From positions 10,044,001 through 10,108,000 of the forward strand of contig CAJFCV020000003.1 of the NCBI GenBank assembly GCA_904066235.2: DNA of 64,000 bases, written 5' to 3'. The DNA comes from Bursaphelenchus xylophilus (taxonomy: Eukaryota > Nematoda > Chromadorea > Rhabditida > Aphelenchoididae). The position numbers and the translations under genes are program-made. Shown one piece after another: positions 45,318 to 56,300 of this stretch. The number at the start of each line of letters is the position of its first letter. Within the stretch, counting starts at the first letter, position 1. The notes beneath the pieces were generated by a model. That model was not told where the DNA came from. It saw only the letters and a program-made list of their open reading frames with translations, and ran no database searches.

Positions 45318-45853
45318 TTATTGTTATTCAGTGGTTTAGTTAGGCCAATTAGCCAAATCCGTAAGTGCGGTTATAATTTTGTCGCATAGAAAATCACCAA
45401 AATTTTGGTTTTTTCAACTTTTTTTCAAATTGGGGAAAGTTACCGAAATAATATTTTGGCACATGATTCGTAGCATACTAGTGCATATTAGTGCCAAATA
45501 TGACACATTTCTATTGGCAACCAAAAAAGTTACAGCAATTTCTAAAGTGCGGTTATAATTTTGTCGCGCACTGTATGTATGTATTATAAAATGTAATATA
45601 TGGTAATATATGGTAATATATAGAAACAATTTCTGGTATTTAAATTATTTTTCGAATATATGCAAAGCTTATTGTAATATGTGTTATATTGCATAGTAGT
45701 ATAATATATTATTATGTAAATACATATAATTTACAAAATCTCAAAAAATCGAATTTCAACCACAACAGAAAAACGAATTATAACAGTAGTTTATTATACA
45801 GAGGCTCCACTCACCCAAAAACTCAAAAACAACTTTAATTAATCACGGGCCAG

Positions 45854-46018
45854 CTACAAAAAAAAATTCGGCCAGAAACGGAGCGGAGCCTTCTGTACTC
45901 TCCGCTTCTTAGCCCGATCAAATGGCCAGATGTCCTGATCAAGGCACGCGATAAGACCATTAGACACTGGACTTTTGGAGTGAAGAAGAATCTGTTTGTG
46001 TCGCAATTGGACACTTGA
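45854..46018 (+). CDS. terminal exon of an unrecognised gene
   Basis: After the acceptor CACGGGCCAG the plus strand is open for 54 codons: RPETERSLLYSPLLSPIKWP, then DVLIKARDKTIRHWTFGVKK and VSQLDT, stop. The minus strand is also open through part of this, so certainty is limited. It would be the 3' end of a gene interrupted upstream by the Tc1-like element (intron). Confidence 0.35.
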   Translation, partial: LQKKIRPETERSLLYSPLLSPIKWPDVLIKARDKTIRHWTFGVKKNLFVSQLDT

Positions 46019-46031
46019 AATCAGAAGAATT

Positions 46032-46244
46032 TTATTCGGGCCAAAAAACGCATTTGTTTTCAGGATTATCTCTGATTTTTTTGGTTAACGTGGAAGGTGA
46101 ATTTAGAAGTGAAAGGTCTGGTTTCGTCCCAAAATTTTGATTATTTTTTACAACGCATTTCCTACCCGCGTCCTTCAGAACAGCCAAGATTTTTTCGTTC
46201 AAAATTTCATTTAAATTTGACAGTTTTTCTTCGAGCTTGCACAT
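46032..46244 (-). CDS. 70-residue small ORF downstream of the elongase
   Basis: Starts MCKLEEKLSNLNEILNEKIL, a coiled-coil-like beginning, and ends NPENKCVFWPE. It lies 124 bp after the elongase stop on the same strand, with an acceptor-like TTTTTTAAG three bases before the ATG. This spacing fits a nematode operon in which the second gene is trans-spliced (SL2 type), which is inference. A donor-like GTAGG inside the frame could mean a longer spliced product. Not recognised. Confidence 0.4.
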   Translation of the reverse strand: MCKLEEKLSNLNEILNEKILAVLKDAGRKCVVKNNQNFGTKPDLSLLNSPSTLTKKIRDNPENKCVFWPE

Positions 46245-46367
46245 ATGCTTAAAAAATTAACTTCAACCTCTTTCAAATTCAAATAAATATCTGTTTAATC
46301 AATAAATTACCCATAGAACTGTGATATCTCATGTACAACAATAAAAAATCCCGCCATTTCGACAAGA

Positions 46368-48933
46368 TTACTGCAACTTTTTCTTCTCCCTTCTCTCCTG
46401 TTTTTTCAAGTACGCGTTGACGAAGAATTCGACAAACAACACAGCGAAAGTAATGTAAATCAGGAAGGCCAGGTACAAGTTGGCCATGCTCTGTTGGCAG
46501 GGGACATTTTTGTAGACTTTCAAGTAGTAGACAAAACAGGTCACAGCCACTCCCAAGAACATTTGAGTCGTCTGGATTGAGGTCACACACATGGAGACCC
46601 ACTTGGGCAACCGCTTGCCCAACGCGCAGTAGGCGTAGTAGGAGTACATGAAGGCGTGGGCAAAGTAGTTCATGGTGATGAAAGCTTGTCCTGGAGCGGT
46701 GTGCTCGGCTCCTGAAATTGGGGTTTTAGGAAGATCGCTTCAAATTTCAAAGTATTTATTATTTTCTAACACTCATGCAAGATTTCTAGCTAGCCTTTTT
46801 TCAGAAAGAGCCGAAATATTATATTTTGATCAAGATTTGTCAGAAAACTGTCACTTTTTTGCGAGTTTTGATGACCAATTTTTTTCATATCAGCTACCAA
46901 TACGGTTTACATTCTCTCCCCAAAAAAATCGAGATTTTCAGGAAAAAATGAGAAAGTTATGGACAAACGCTGTTTTTTGTTTGACCGACTCCCCTCATTT
47001 CGTATGCTCTCTCGGAAAGAAAGAGTGAAATTGCATACAGCTCTCACACTAGCATTAAAAATCACCCTCTAAAACTGTGAGCTCGAATTTTTAGCAGCAG
47101 GCGAGAAGACGGTCTAATTTGAGAGAGAGAGCATGCGAAATGAGGAGAGTCGGCTAGTTTAAAAAACGAGTTTCTTCAATAACTTTTCTGCTTCCATAAG
47201 AAAAAATGGGGGTTTTTGTTAATGCATTGTACAGCACACAATCAGCCTGTCGGAAAAATAGTGAGCGCAAGCCGTGTCGCTGCGCCAATCGTGTCGCTGA
47301 ATTGAAAAGCAAATTGATTTTGCCGCGACACAATTCATTTTCCCGGCGGCGATGCGATTTTCGATGCGACAGAGCGCTCACTATTTTTCCGACAGACTGA
47401 TAGTAAGTTGGTCTGAAATTAAACTTTTTAACAATGCTTGAGCAAAGAGGTCTCTGCGATCTTCAAAAATTAACTTTGTAGATACATAATAAGTTTCAGA
47501 AAATTATTTTTATGTAAAATACGACGTCCAGTACCACGTCTAACAAAAAAGTGTTTCTTACCTGAATGAACAGTATAGACCAGAACCGCGGCATGATGAT
47601 AATAATGCAAGAAGATCAATGGTTTTTTCCTCAACACAATAAACAGAGTGTCGCCGAGCTCGACAATTTTTGAAATCGCAAATGCCAAACTCCAGAAGGC
47701 CGCAACTCCATCTGGATTACAGGAATGGCATAACGAATATTCGAGGCCATTATTGTACCAGGCGACAAAAAAGTCCTAAATTTTTTTTTGTAAAATACGC
47801 ATTGAGAGGTTAGGTCGATTTAAGTTATAAAATCGATGAGAAAAGATTACAGCAGAAATTGCAGCGCTTCAAAAGCATTTTTAATTTTAATTACAGCAAC
47901 AATTATCACTTTCTTACCTCCGCAAACCTAACAAATCCGGCGATACTGAACAACGCCAACCCAAAATTCCAGAAGAATAATGGCCGCTGAAGAACGAACG
48001 CCTCTCGATTCCTCATAATACTTTGAATCACTCTGATTGCAATGTAGTAAACAATAGATACAGTAATGGAGTGTCCCCAGTAGGTTTGAAACAATCGGGT
48101 CCATCCCACTTTGTCATGGACTTTTTCAAATGGCAATTTATAGCTGCAAAAAGAGGGGATAAGTTTGGGTGATACTTGAGAAAGCGGCCAAAAGATAACA
48201 AAGTTTTTTTTTGGAAAGTAGCTACAGTGGGGGACTTATCCAGTGGAAAAAACGTACCATTTTGCACCTGGGAAGTATCAAAAATGTGGCAAAATACCTC
48301 CGTCTCCAAGTGAAAAAAATCCGATTTCAAAGGCGCGCCCTTCAAAACCAAGTTTTTTTCACTCGGAAAAGGAAGCATTTTGCCACATTTTTAATGCTTC
48401 CCGGATGCAAAATGGTACGTTCTTTGCCACTGGATCAAGTCCGTCACTGTAAACGCATCAGTCTTCATAAAAAAAACTTTTTCTAGGAAAGATGTAGGAA
48501 ATTTCAAAGTCCTCAAAAAATCTCAAAAATTATCAATGATCATTTTGAAAAGTATCAAAAAGTATCCTCCCCAAAAAAATGTGGAGTAAAATGTGATTTT
48601 TTGAGAGAAATTTCACAAAAAAATTGTCAAAAGTTATCATTGATAATATTAAAAAGTATCAAAATGACTCATTATTCCTATTTTTTAATGTTTTTGTCGT
48701 ATGAAGGGTCAAGCACAAAATCGAAATTTCTTTTCAGAGGGTGTCAAGTACTTTTTGACCCAAAAACCTCCAAAAAAACTCGAAAAAATTGTTGATTTTT
48801 TAGAATTACAGTAACCCCAGAAAAAAATTCCAAAAAATTTAATAACCTACGAGTATTCGTAATCATGATGCAGTGTGGTCGACTGATTGTCCTTGTAGAT
48901 GTTGAACTCGTTCAACCCGAACAAGGTCTCCAT
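46368..48933 (-). CDS. ELO-family very-long-chain fatty acid elongase
   Basis: Four exons, 48851-48933, 47918-48143, 47562-47775 and 46368-46711, give 288 residues, typical for ELOVL6-type enzymes. The family condenses malonyl-CoA with acyl-CoA in the ER membrane as the first step of chain elongation. Seven or so hydrophobic helices are visible. Key motifs are KIVELGDTLFIVLRKKPLIF, then HYYHH (residues about 160-164, the catalytic HxxHH), then MNYFAHAFMYSYY. The C-terminus is strongly basic (KKQERREKKKLQ), fitting an ER dilysine-like retention tail. The third intron, 46712-47561, holds a MITE-like segment; the first (48144-48850) holds the MITE 48225-48449. Chain-length preference cannot be told from sequence. 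Confidence 0.93.
47240..47402. mobile_element. CAGTCTGTCGG-family MITE in elongase intron 3
   Basis: Tips ATCAGCCTGTCGGAAAAATA and TATTTTTCCGACAGACTGAT are inverted. The interior holds GCGCAAGCCGTGTCGCTGCG and related GCGACA motifs. About 163 bp, no gene. Confidence 0.75.
48225..48449. mobile_element. CAGTG-tipped MITE in elongase intron 1
   Basis: Tips CAGTGGGGGACTTATCCAGT and ACTGGATCAAGTCCGTCACTG are inverted and TA sits on each side, as in Tc1/mariner-derived MITEs. Each arm contains GTACCATTTTGCA..GGGAAG and AATGTGGCAAAAT. About 225 bp; open frames inside are not genes. Confidence 0.85.
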
Positions 48934-49342
48934 CTCTGGGGAATGGCGTCAATCCTTCAATTTGTTTTTCAAAAATCGCCTGCAAATCGAGGTTAGCCTC
49001 CGCAAAGCGGTCGTAAAGCCCGAAAACAGCGGGATTATGGAGCCTTGACTCCTTCGAACTGGATCTTAACCATGAATTCAGCGAAGTCAAATAAAATCCG
49101 AACGAAATCAACTGGTTTCGAGAGTTTCTTACGCCGCAACATTAAATCCGCGCCTTTCGATCATGGATAAGGTCCGAAACGTGATAAAAACTTTTTTGAA
49201 ACAAATTTTTTTACGATGAAACCTCTCTATAGTGAACAAATGGAAATTGAAACACATTTCAAAACCAAAAGTAGCCCCTTTACATCGAATATTTTCTATA
49301 AAAATCGAAATTTTTGACCGCTATGCGGTTTGTCCGACCGAG

Positions 49343-49855
49343 TTAGAAAGAATCACAATGTAAGTGCGATTTCCGCTCGTCGATTACCCCGATAATTACC
49401 GCACAAAGGCGAAACTCAGCTTCTCTTATAGAGCCCCCCACTACGGGCGAACAAAGATCCACAAAAGCAGCGACAAATCGTCGGCAAACCCCTTCCGAAA
49501 ATTGAAACGTAACCTCTTCGGAGGGAATGGCAGCCGCCGCCTTCTCGATCGCCGACTTCTCGCCGCCATCCTTCATTAGAATCCACGAAAAAGGGATTAG
49601 TTTTGAACGCGGTGGAAGGAGGAATGAAAGTCCACCACCGGGGCTTACTTTCAATCTTCCACTGGAGAAGATTGGAGGAAAACATAACGGTTTCGAGGGG
49701 AAAGCAATCCGCCCACATCCTAGAGCATATCCTGGAGCCTGCTGAGGAATTTCAAACCAAAAACAGCTCAGAAATTTCTTTAATTTTCTAGTGTTTTTTA
49801 TATTGTACATGAGGAGAAAATTGGAGGAAAACTCGGCAATTTCGATGAAAAACAA
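49343..49855 (-). CDS. 170-residue open frame, doubtful
   Basis: Open from 49855 to 49343 through a GC-rich block. The second half (MKDGGEKSAIEKAAAAIPSE and SEGVCRRFVAAFVDL) looks protein-like, but an alternative frame over the same block is also long and contains splice-like GTAAGC and AG sites. A TATA-like CTCTATAAGAG on the minus strand at about 49427 would be upstream of the elongase. It could be a small gene, or the promoter and leader of the elongase. No family recognised. Confidence 0.25.
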   Translation of the reverse strand: MFFIEIAEFSSNFLLMYNIKNTRKLKKFLSCFWFEIPQQAPGYALGCGRIAFPSKPLCFPPIFSSGRLKVSPGGGLSFLLPPRSKLIPFSWILMKDGGEKSAIEKAAAAIPSEEVTFQFSEGVCRRFVAAFVDLCSPVVGGSIREAEFRLCAVIIGVIDERKSHLHCDSF

Positions 49856-50159
49856 AGCCAGATAAAATTGAATTACACTTCTTATGACTCCTCTAACACA
49901 ACAATTTTAAATCATACAAGCTATTATATCGCCCATCATATAACATATTATACTTGACAAACAAAGTGGAAAAGCCCTAAAATTCTTTAAGGAAAAGGCA
50001 ATCTGAACTTTCAAAAACATCTCCTCAAAAAAAGCAAGCTTTTGCAAACGCAAACCATCAAAATTTCTAACCAAAACTGCCCGTATTACCCATCAGAGGC
50101 TAAATCAACAGTTTATTTTAGAACTTTCAACCGGAAAATTAACAACAACCGATCAAAAC

Positions 50160-51132
50160 TTAGACCTTGTTGAAGGCAACAACGTCAACGGACTGAACCT
50201 CGTCTTCATATCCGGTGATTCTCTCCTCAAGATCATCGGAAGACACCTTCTCGTCTTCAACAACACACATGAGCTGGATCTTGTTGACTCCGTAGGCGAT
50301 AGGGAGGATCTTGTGAGCTCCCCAGACCAGACCATCCATGGTCACTTCGGACTTGATCTTCTTGACCAAACTGTCGAGATCAATGGTGTCATCCCAAGGC
50401 TTGATGTCGTAGATAATGTTGGACTTGGCGATCGGTCCGGGCTTCTTGGACTTCTTCTCGGCGTAGGCCTTCAGACGCTCTTGCTTGATTCTCTCCTTCT
50501 CGGCGTCATCCTCCTCTTCGTCGGAGCCAAAGAGATCGAAGTCGTCGTCCTTGGCGGCTGGGGCAGCTTCGGCGGAAGTTCCGGCTCCGGAGGACCAGCT
50601 AAAATAATACAAACGTCATTTGAACAACTTAATTAGCAAGAAGATAGTTCATGCAACCCACTAAATCGTAGATTTATAACATTCATTCAAAAAAAGTAAA
50701 CTAAATTAGGCCAAAAAAATATTCTCCATGTGGTAATGCACAAATTCATTATCTTTTGATAGCCTCGCAAATTTAGTATAAATACAAACATAAAACAATT
50801 GAATTTATATGAAGAACTTACGCCTTGCGCTCGGCTTCAGTGAAAGAAGCGATGTTTCTGTACCAACGAGCAACAGCTATGGGCTGAGTTGGGGCCTTCT
50901 TGAAGACGGCAAAAGTGGCGGCATCAGCGGCAGATGGCTCATATCTGAAAGAAATTGACCATTAACCTTTCTCAGCAAATTCTTCAGTTGATCCGCCGCA
51001 AAAATCCTGATCTAAAACCAAAAAAAACAGCAAAATTGCAAAAAATTACCCTTCAACATAAGCGAATTGCTGGAGCTTGGTGTTCAGCTCGGCAACCTGC
51101 TTGGTGTTGGATGCATCGGTGATGGCGGCCAT
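50160..51132 (-). CDS. translation elongation factor eEF1B (beta/delta), GEF subunit
   Basis: Three exons, 51050-51132, 50822-50944 and 50160-50598, give 214 residues, the normal length. The C-terminal EF1-GNE domain catalyses GDP/GTP exchange on eEF1A: KSNIIYDIKPWDDTIDLDSL, VWGAHKILPIAYGVNKIQLM and the end YEDEVQSVDVVAFNKV are diagnostic by recall. An acidic linker (DLFGSDEEEDDAEKER) precedes the catalytic part, and the short N-terminal GST-C-like part (AELNTKLQQFAYVEGYEPSA) would bind the gamma subunit. It is divergent from the MAPR-like gene at 51902, so the 770 bp between them holds both promoters. Codon usage is GC-biased at third positions, as expected for a highly expressed gene. Confidence 0.95.
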
Positions 51133-51901
51133 TGTTGACGTGTCAAACCTTTTGAACAAGCCTTCAACGAGATAAAACAAGATTTTTACGAGAAAATACC
51201 GTAAGAACTTAGTTTTCTTTGCTTTGAAACGAAAACAATTATTGGCATTCTGCTGCAGGTCAAGAAATTATTTATTTTTTACAATTTTCCGAAGTTTGTG
51301 ATTTCGAGACTCTCGATGGTTCCTTTGCGCTTTTGTTTGTGTTTTTCGATGCATTACGAAAGTTGTCTCGCTATTTTTTTGTTCGATATCAGACTCGACT
51401 AAACCAAGGTCTAGCCCAATTTTTTCTGTGTTTTCGAACCCTCTTCTGATTCTTATCAGCCATAACTTGGAGATTATGATCTTTGCGGGTGTGTCTAGTG
51501 TTCTGTGCGTAAAACGCATTGTTTTATTGGGGTATCTGATCATTACACTTGACGTCTTAGTGTGTCTTGTGATTTTTGGTGATTTACTGATGATGCTTTC
51601 GGTTTTTACTCATGACCTTGACACAAAAATTTGTCTCTCGTGTTAATTTTACCGAACTAATGAGTCTTGCTTGCTTTTACTTTCTTTTCTTTCGGAAGTT
51701 TGCAATTTCTTGTTTGAAGTTAGAAGAAAGAGGAAGGAAACTTTGTTTGATTGAATGATTCACTTTTAATATGATATTTCGTTCTTAAACTAGATGTCTG
51801 GTACACTCTGGCATCTGAAAACGTTTTTTTTTTTCTTGTTTTTTATCAACCTTGATTATACTTTATGTCAATATAAATAAATTTCTAATTTCAGGCCTAA
51901 A
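51133..51901. promoter_or_regulatory. divergent promoter region
   Basis: Between the starts of eEF1B (-) and the MAPR-like gene (+). TAATTTCAG just before the ATG at 51902 suggests a spliced or trans-spliced leader. A 72-residue hydrophobic frame at 51428-51646 is unsupported and probably leader or intron sequence. Confidence 0.45.
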
Positions 51902-52698
51902 ATGGTACAAGTGGCGGATATTCTTGAAGTTGGACCATGGGACGTCGTTCTCCTTGCCTTCCTTGGATATTTGATTTACAGATTCTTCTTCAAAAAGCAG
52001 CCAGAAATTGATTTCCCCAAAGCCCCACCTCGGCTCCCACCTTTGGACATGAAGGATATGACACTCGAAGAGCTCCGTCCTTATGACGGTGTGCAAGACG
52101 AGAGGGTTTTGCTCGCTGTTTGCGGAAATGTAAGTATTTTTTCATTCTTTGTTGGAGTTTTAGGAGAAATTGAAACCTGATACTTGACGGTCATGGGGAA
52201 TTTATTTTTGGGCGAAATTGCCAAAGATCACATAGAACTTTACCCCCTAAAGTTGAAAAGCTTTAAGGAAATAACAATAGAGCTTGTGTATCATTTTGAG
52301 ACATTCTATTAACCAGTAAATTTACTTATTCGTTTTTTCTTTTAGATTTATGATGTGACCCGCGGAAAGGACTTCTATGGCCCTGGAGGACCTTATGAGA
52401 AATTGGCAGGCCATGATGCCACCAGAGCTCTCGCTACCTTCGATGCCAAGGCCGTCAAGGATGAACATGATGATCTCGAAGGTCTAACTCAGGATGATTT
52501 GAACGATGCTAAGGAGTGGGACGAGAAATTGAGAGGTAATTAGATTTTAGAGTTTTAACGGCCTTTCCGAGTCTTTTTATCTCAAAGATTTTTGTATTTT
52601 ACACCGAAATTTCAGTCAAATACGAATTTGTGGGCAAACTTCTGAAACCGGGCGAGAGTCCCACCGATTACGGAGATCGCAAAGCCGCTATTCAATAG
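51902..52698 (+). CDS. membrane-associated progesterone-receptor (PGRMC/VEM-1)-like heme protein
   Basis: Three exons, 51902-52129, 52346-52535 and 52616-52698, give 166 residues. Residues about 13-30 (VVLLAFLGYLIYRFFFKK) form an N-terminal membrane anchor. The cytochrome-b5-like MAPR domain follows: LRPYDGVQDERVLLAVCGNI, YDVTRGKDFYGPGGPY and AGHDATRALATF. The Tyr in GKDFYGPGGPY is the family heme ligand. Such proteins bind heme and act in P450 function, sterol handling and, in nematodes, axon guidance (VEM-1); the role here is inference from family. The C-terminal SPTDYGDRKAAIQ is short compared with PGRMC1. Confidence 0.92.
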
Positions 52699-53363
52699 AC
52701 CTAAAATACGAGGTACCGTTTTCACTTTTTTCCCCACTTTTGCATTCCCAACCCATAATACGAAGTTGTAAAAATTTTGTTTAATAAAATTTGATAAAAA
52801 TAATTAGGATAATATCTCGGTCCGAAAATAATTATATCAGATATGTGCCGATTACAAAAAGAAAAGGGAAGAAACGGAGAGAAAATGGTTGAGAATTTTT
52901 TGCGTTTGTTCGGCCAATTTCAAATTAAATTAGTGGAAAGTTGTGCGCGGGATACGAACAGAAGACCGGTAAGAACGTTTTGTTTTTGGTGTGACTAGAA
53001 ATCGGGATTCAGAGAGCATAGGGAGTTGATATACCGGCGATGGGAGTGGATCTGAAATGCGGATTTTGTTCTAATTTTGGATTTTTTTAAAATTAGGCCG
53101 ATGATCCCAAAAAAAATGGGATTTTTTGAGATGAACATAGAATTTTTGGCCTCTCATACCTTGATAAATATTTTATATTACAAAAGTATGACAAGGGTAG
53201 ACAAAAATTTTGCCAAAATGGCCAAATTTCCCCATTACTTGTCAAAAATTAGACCCAAAACAAGATCCACCCGCACCGCGGCACTGAGAACATTATATGT
53301 AAAGAAAACGGCCAATGAAACGACGAAATGGAATGTACAATAAACGTAGACAAGACCCAAAAT
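52699..53363. other. 3' intergenic region between convergent genes
   Basis: An AATAAA lies near 52782, within 100 bp of the MAPR-like stop. The plus-strand frame at 53077-53343 overlaps the GRK 3' end and is not supported. Confidence 0.5.
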
Positions 53364-56300
53364 TCAAATGCCCGAGTCCACGGACGAGGCGCGATTCAAA
53401 AACATCCGATTCACGGAGCCGGGCCGATCGTTCTCGTTGAGCATGGGGTCGTGGTTGATGCCGTAGATCTTGATCGCTTTCCGGCCCATCCGCTGCAGCA
53501 GCTCCACGCTGACGCGGTGCGCCGTCCGCAACGAGGTGTGCCACTCCTTGAGCGAGATCTCGTCCTGCAAAATTCGGGATGAATCGTGTAGTTTGATGGT
53601 AATTAAATTGGGAAAAAGTAATGTTTTTTTGTCTAAAAATAATGTGGAAAAGCACTCACCTGATTTGTTAAGATAATTTTGTTTTCTTTAAACCCGTCAC
53701 GTAATCGAATTACAATCGCATTTTCACCTTTGACCTGTTGCAGATCGGCCGAGACCTCTTCGATTTGGTCCATGAATACCAACTGAAAAAGAGGGAATAT
53801 TAGAAAAATAGAAGTTCAAATATATTATTAAGTTGTTTATTATTCAATTACAAGTGTTTGAAAGGCATTTTTCGCACTTTTTTATATTATTTTAGACAGT
53901 TGATAGGCTAAAAATCGCGGTGCGAAAATCTAACATAATCAATTTACTGAACGCTTTGAAAATTATACGAAAATACTGGCTATTACATCTATTTTGACGA
54001 TTACTAAACTTACATCAGGTTTTCCTCCCAGGTTCTCCGCATAGATCTCAAATCGACTGGGATACAGTTTCCCGTATTTGGTCTGCCACGCCGACGTAAA
54101 TGGGCCGCCCAATTTTTTGATATAGCCATGTACAATAACATCCGAGTCCTTCTCATCCGCCGTCAGTTTGGCCTTTTGTTTGCTCTTCTTTTTCATCTCA
54201 ATCTTGTCCGCATCCTGGTTTACGACGTCGAACACAGTCTCGGCAATCTCGTTTTGCCATCTCTCCGAGATGGTGATATTGAAGTTCTTGTACATGTCGG
54301 CGTCGGTCTCCGCCAGCTTGACTCCTTTGACTTCGTCGTCGTCGAAATTCCCAATGTCGAACGCGTCAGCGGCGTTGACTTCACCTCGAGGTGGGATCAA
54401 CGGTGGGGTCATTCGTCGGAGGTAGACGACTTGCCAGTCGACGCCTTTGAAGAAGGGATGAGTTCGGACTTCTTCGGCGCCACGACCGCGGCAGCCGAGG
54501 CGTTCGTGGACACTCCGTTTTAGGAGGCCTTCTAGGAGATCGCGGCATTCGGTGGTGAATCCTTGATCGGGTAGTTCGATGTCTTGAGTTAGCGTCATCT
54601 TGTCGATCTCGTTCTTGTCTTGGCTCTGAAAAGGCGCAGGTAACAGTGGTTCATGGGGAAAGAGTGATGAATTCTCGATGATTAGAGAATTCACCATTCT
54701 TTTTGCATCAGACTTCAGTGGGGGACCTGATCCAGTGGCAAAAACCGTACCATTTTGCATCCAGGAAGTATCAAAAATGTGGCAAAATGCTTCCCTCTCC
54801 AAGTGAAAAAACTCCGATTTCTAAAGCGCGCCCTTCAAAACGAAGTTTTTTTTCACTTGGAGAGGGAAGCATTTTTCCACATTTTTGATGCTTCCCGGAT
54901 GCAGAATGGCACGTTTTTTGCCACTGAATCGGGTGCGTCACTGTACTTGTGAATTTTGATTTGATCCTCTAAGAATGATGAATTCTCGACGATTAAGAAT
55001 TCTTCATTCTTTTTGAATCAAATCCCAATTCGATTTACTTACCACTTTGCTCTTATGCTGTCTGAACGGCGAATGTCCCTTCAACAGCTTGTATAACATA
55101 CAGCCGAATGAAAACCAGTCCGCGGAGGAGTCGTAGGCCACACCTTTGGCCAAGACTTCTGGCGCCATGTATCCGTGAGTTCCCACTGACGCATGTGGCT
55201 TCTTTTTTGAGAAATCACAGGCCAAACCTAAGTCGGAAACACGAACATGACCATTTTCGTCCAGCAGGATATTCGCCGGCTTGAGGTCTCTGAAAATTGA
55301 GAATTGAGCGGATGCGTAAATAAATCTATTTTTCCGTTTGTCCTTTTCGCTCAAATGGAAGAGAAATCGTGATTGTTGTACTTACCGATAAACAACCGAT
55401 CGATTATGCATATGCTCCAAGCCCAGGATGACCTCCGCTGCATAGAAAATGACTTCCTGTTCGGTGAAAATGCCATGCTGACTTAAATGGTAATGCAGGT
55501 CGCCGCCATTCATGAGATCCAAAATAAAACAAAGCTTGTCCGGCGTCTGGAATGCATACGTCATGCAGACAATGAATGGACAGTCCTGTCCGGTCGAGAC
55601 CAAACTCAACATGATACGTTCGTTGAGGGCGAGGGTTTCGCCCTGCTTCAGTTTGATACGCTTTTTGTCCAAGCATTTCATGGCGTACCTGAAAATCGGG
55701 TAGGATAAAATAGGGGGTATTACAGTGAAGGACTTGATCCAGTGGCAAAAAAACGTACCATTTTGCATCCGGGAAGCATCAAAAATGTGGCAAAATGCTT
55801 CCCTCTCCAAGTGAAAAGACTTCGTTTTGAAGGGTGCGCCCTTTTTCCCTCACAAAAAAGAGCGGACGCGCTTTTGAAATCGGAGTTTTTTCACTTGGAC
55901 AGGGAAGCATTTTGCCACATTTTTGACGCTTCCCGGATGCAAAATGGTACGTTTTTTGCCACTGGATCAGGTCCCCACTGTAAATGTGTCATAATACAGT
56001 GCAAACTCTGCAAAACGGAACCTGTCTAGAACAAACAATTTTAGAATCCCTAACAAAGTTGCTCAGCAAGAATAAGGCGAACATATTTTGCTCTTACATT
56101 TTTCCCGTATCCGCTTTCCTGCATCCGTAGACCTCGCCGAAGCCTCCTCGCCCAATGATTCGATGGACTGAGAAGTCGTTCATTGTTAGCTGCATGTTCA
56201 ACTCGAGATTCTTCCACTGGCAAAACCGCGTGAACTTTTCGGACTCCAAGAATTTGGGAAAGACATCTTCCTTTAGCTGCTCACAAATTTCGGTTACGTA

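Larger units (their letters stand above)
43235..45573. mobile_element. Tc1/mariner-like element with IR/DR ends, interrupted
   Basis: Tips CAGTGCGCGACAAAATTATA and TATAATTTTGTCGCGCACTG are flanked by TA on both sides, as for Tc1/mariner. Within each arm the motif GCGACAAAATTATAACCGCA recurs 182 bp further in, an IR/DR layout. The arms continue inward past the repeat: the left arm also carries a reverse copy of the 3' end of the transposase frame (about 43500-43605). A 772-bp element has inserted at 43621-44392. The element is therefore non-functional. Confidence 0.9.

Noticed and set aside
43235..45573. Intact, autonomous Tc1 element
   Set aside because: Transposase is broken by stops and by a nested element, and the final catalytic Glu appears replaced by Asp.
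53293..53655. 120-residue minus-strand frame over the GRK 3' end
   Set aside because: Different frame from the GRK last exon, which is fixed by phase and the known C-terminal pattern.
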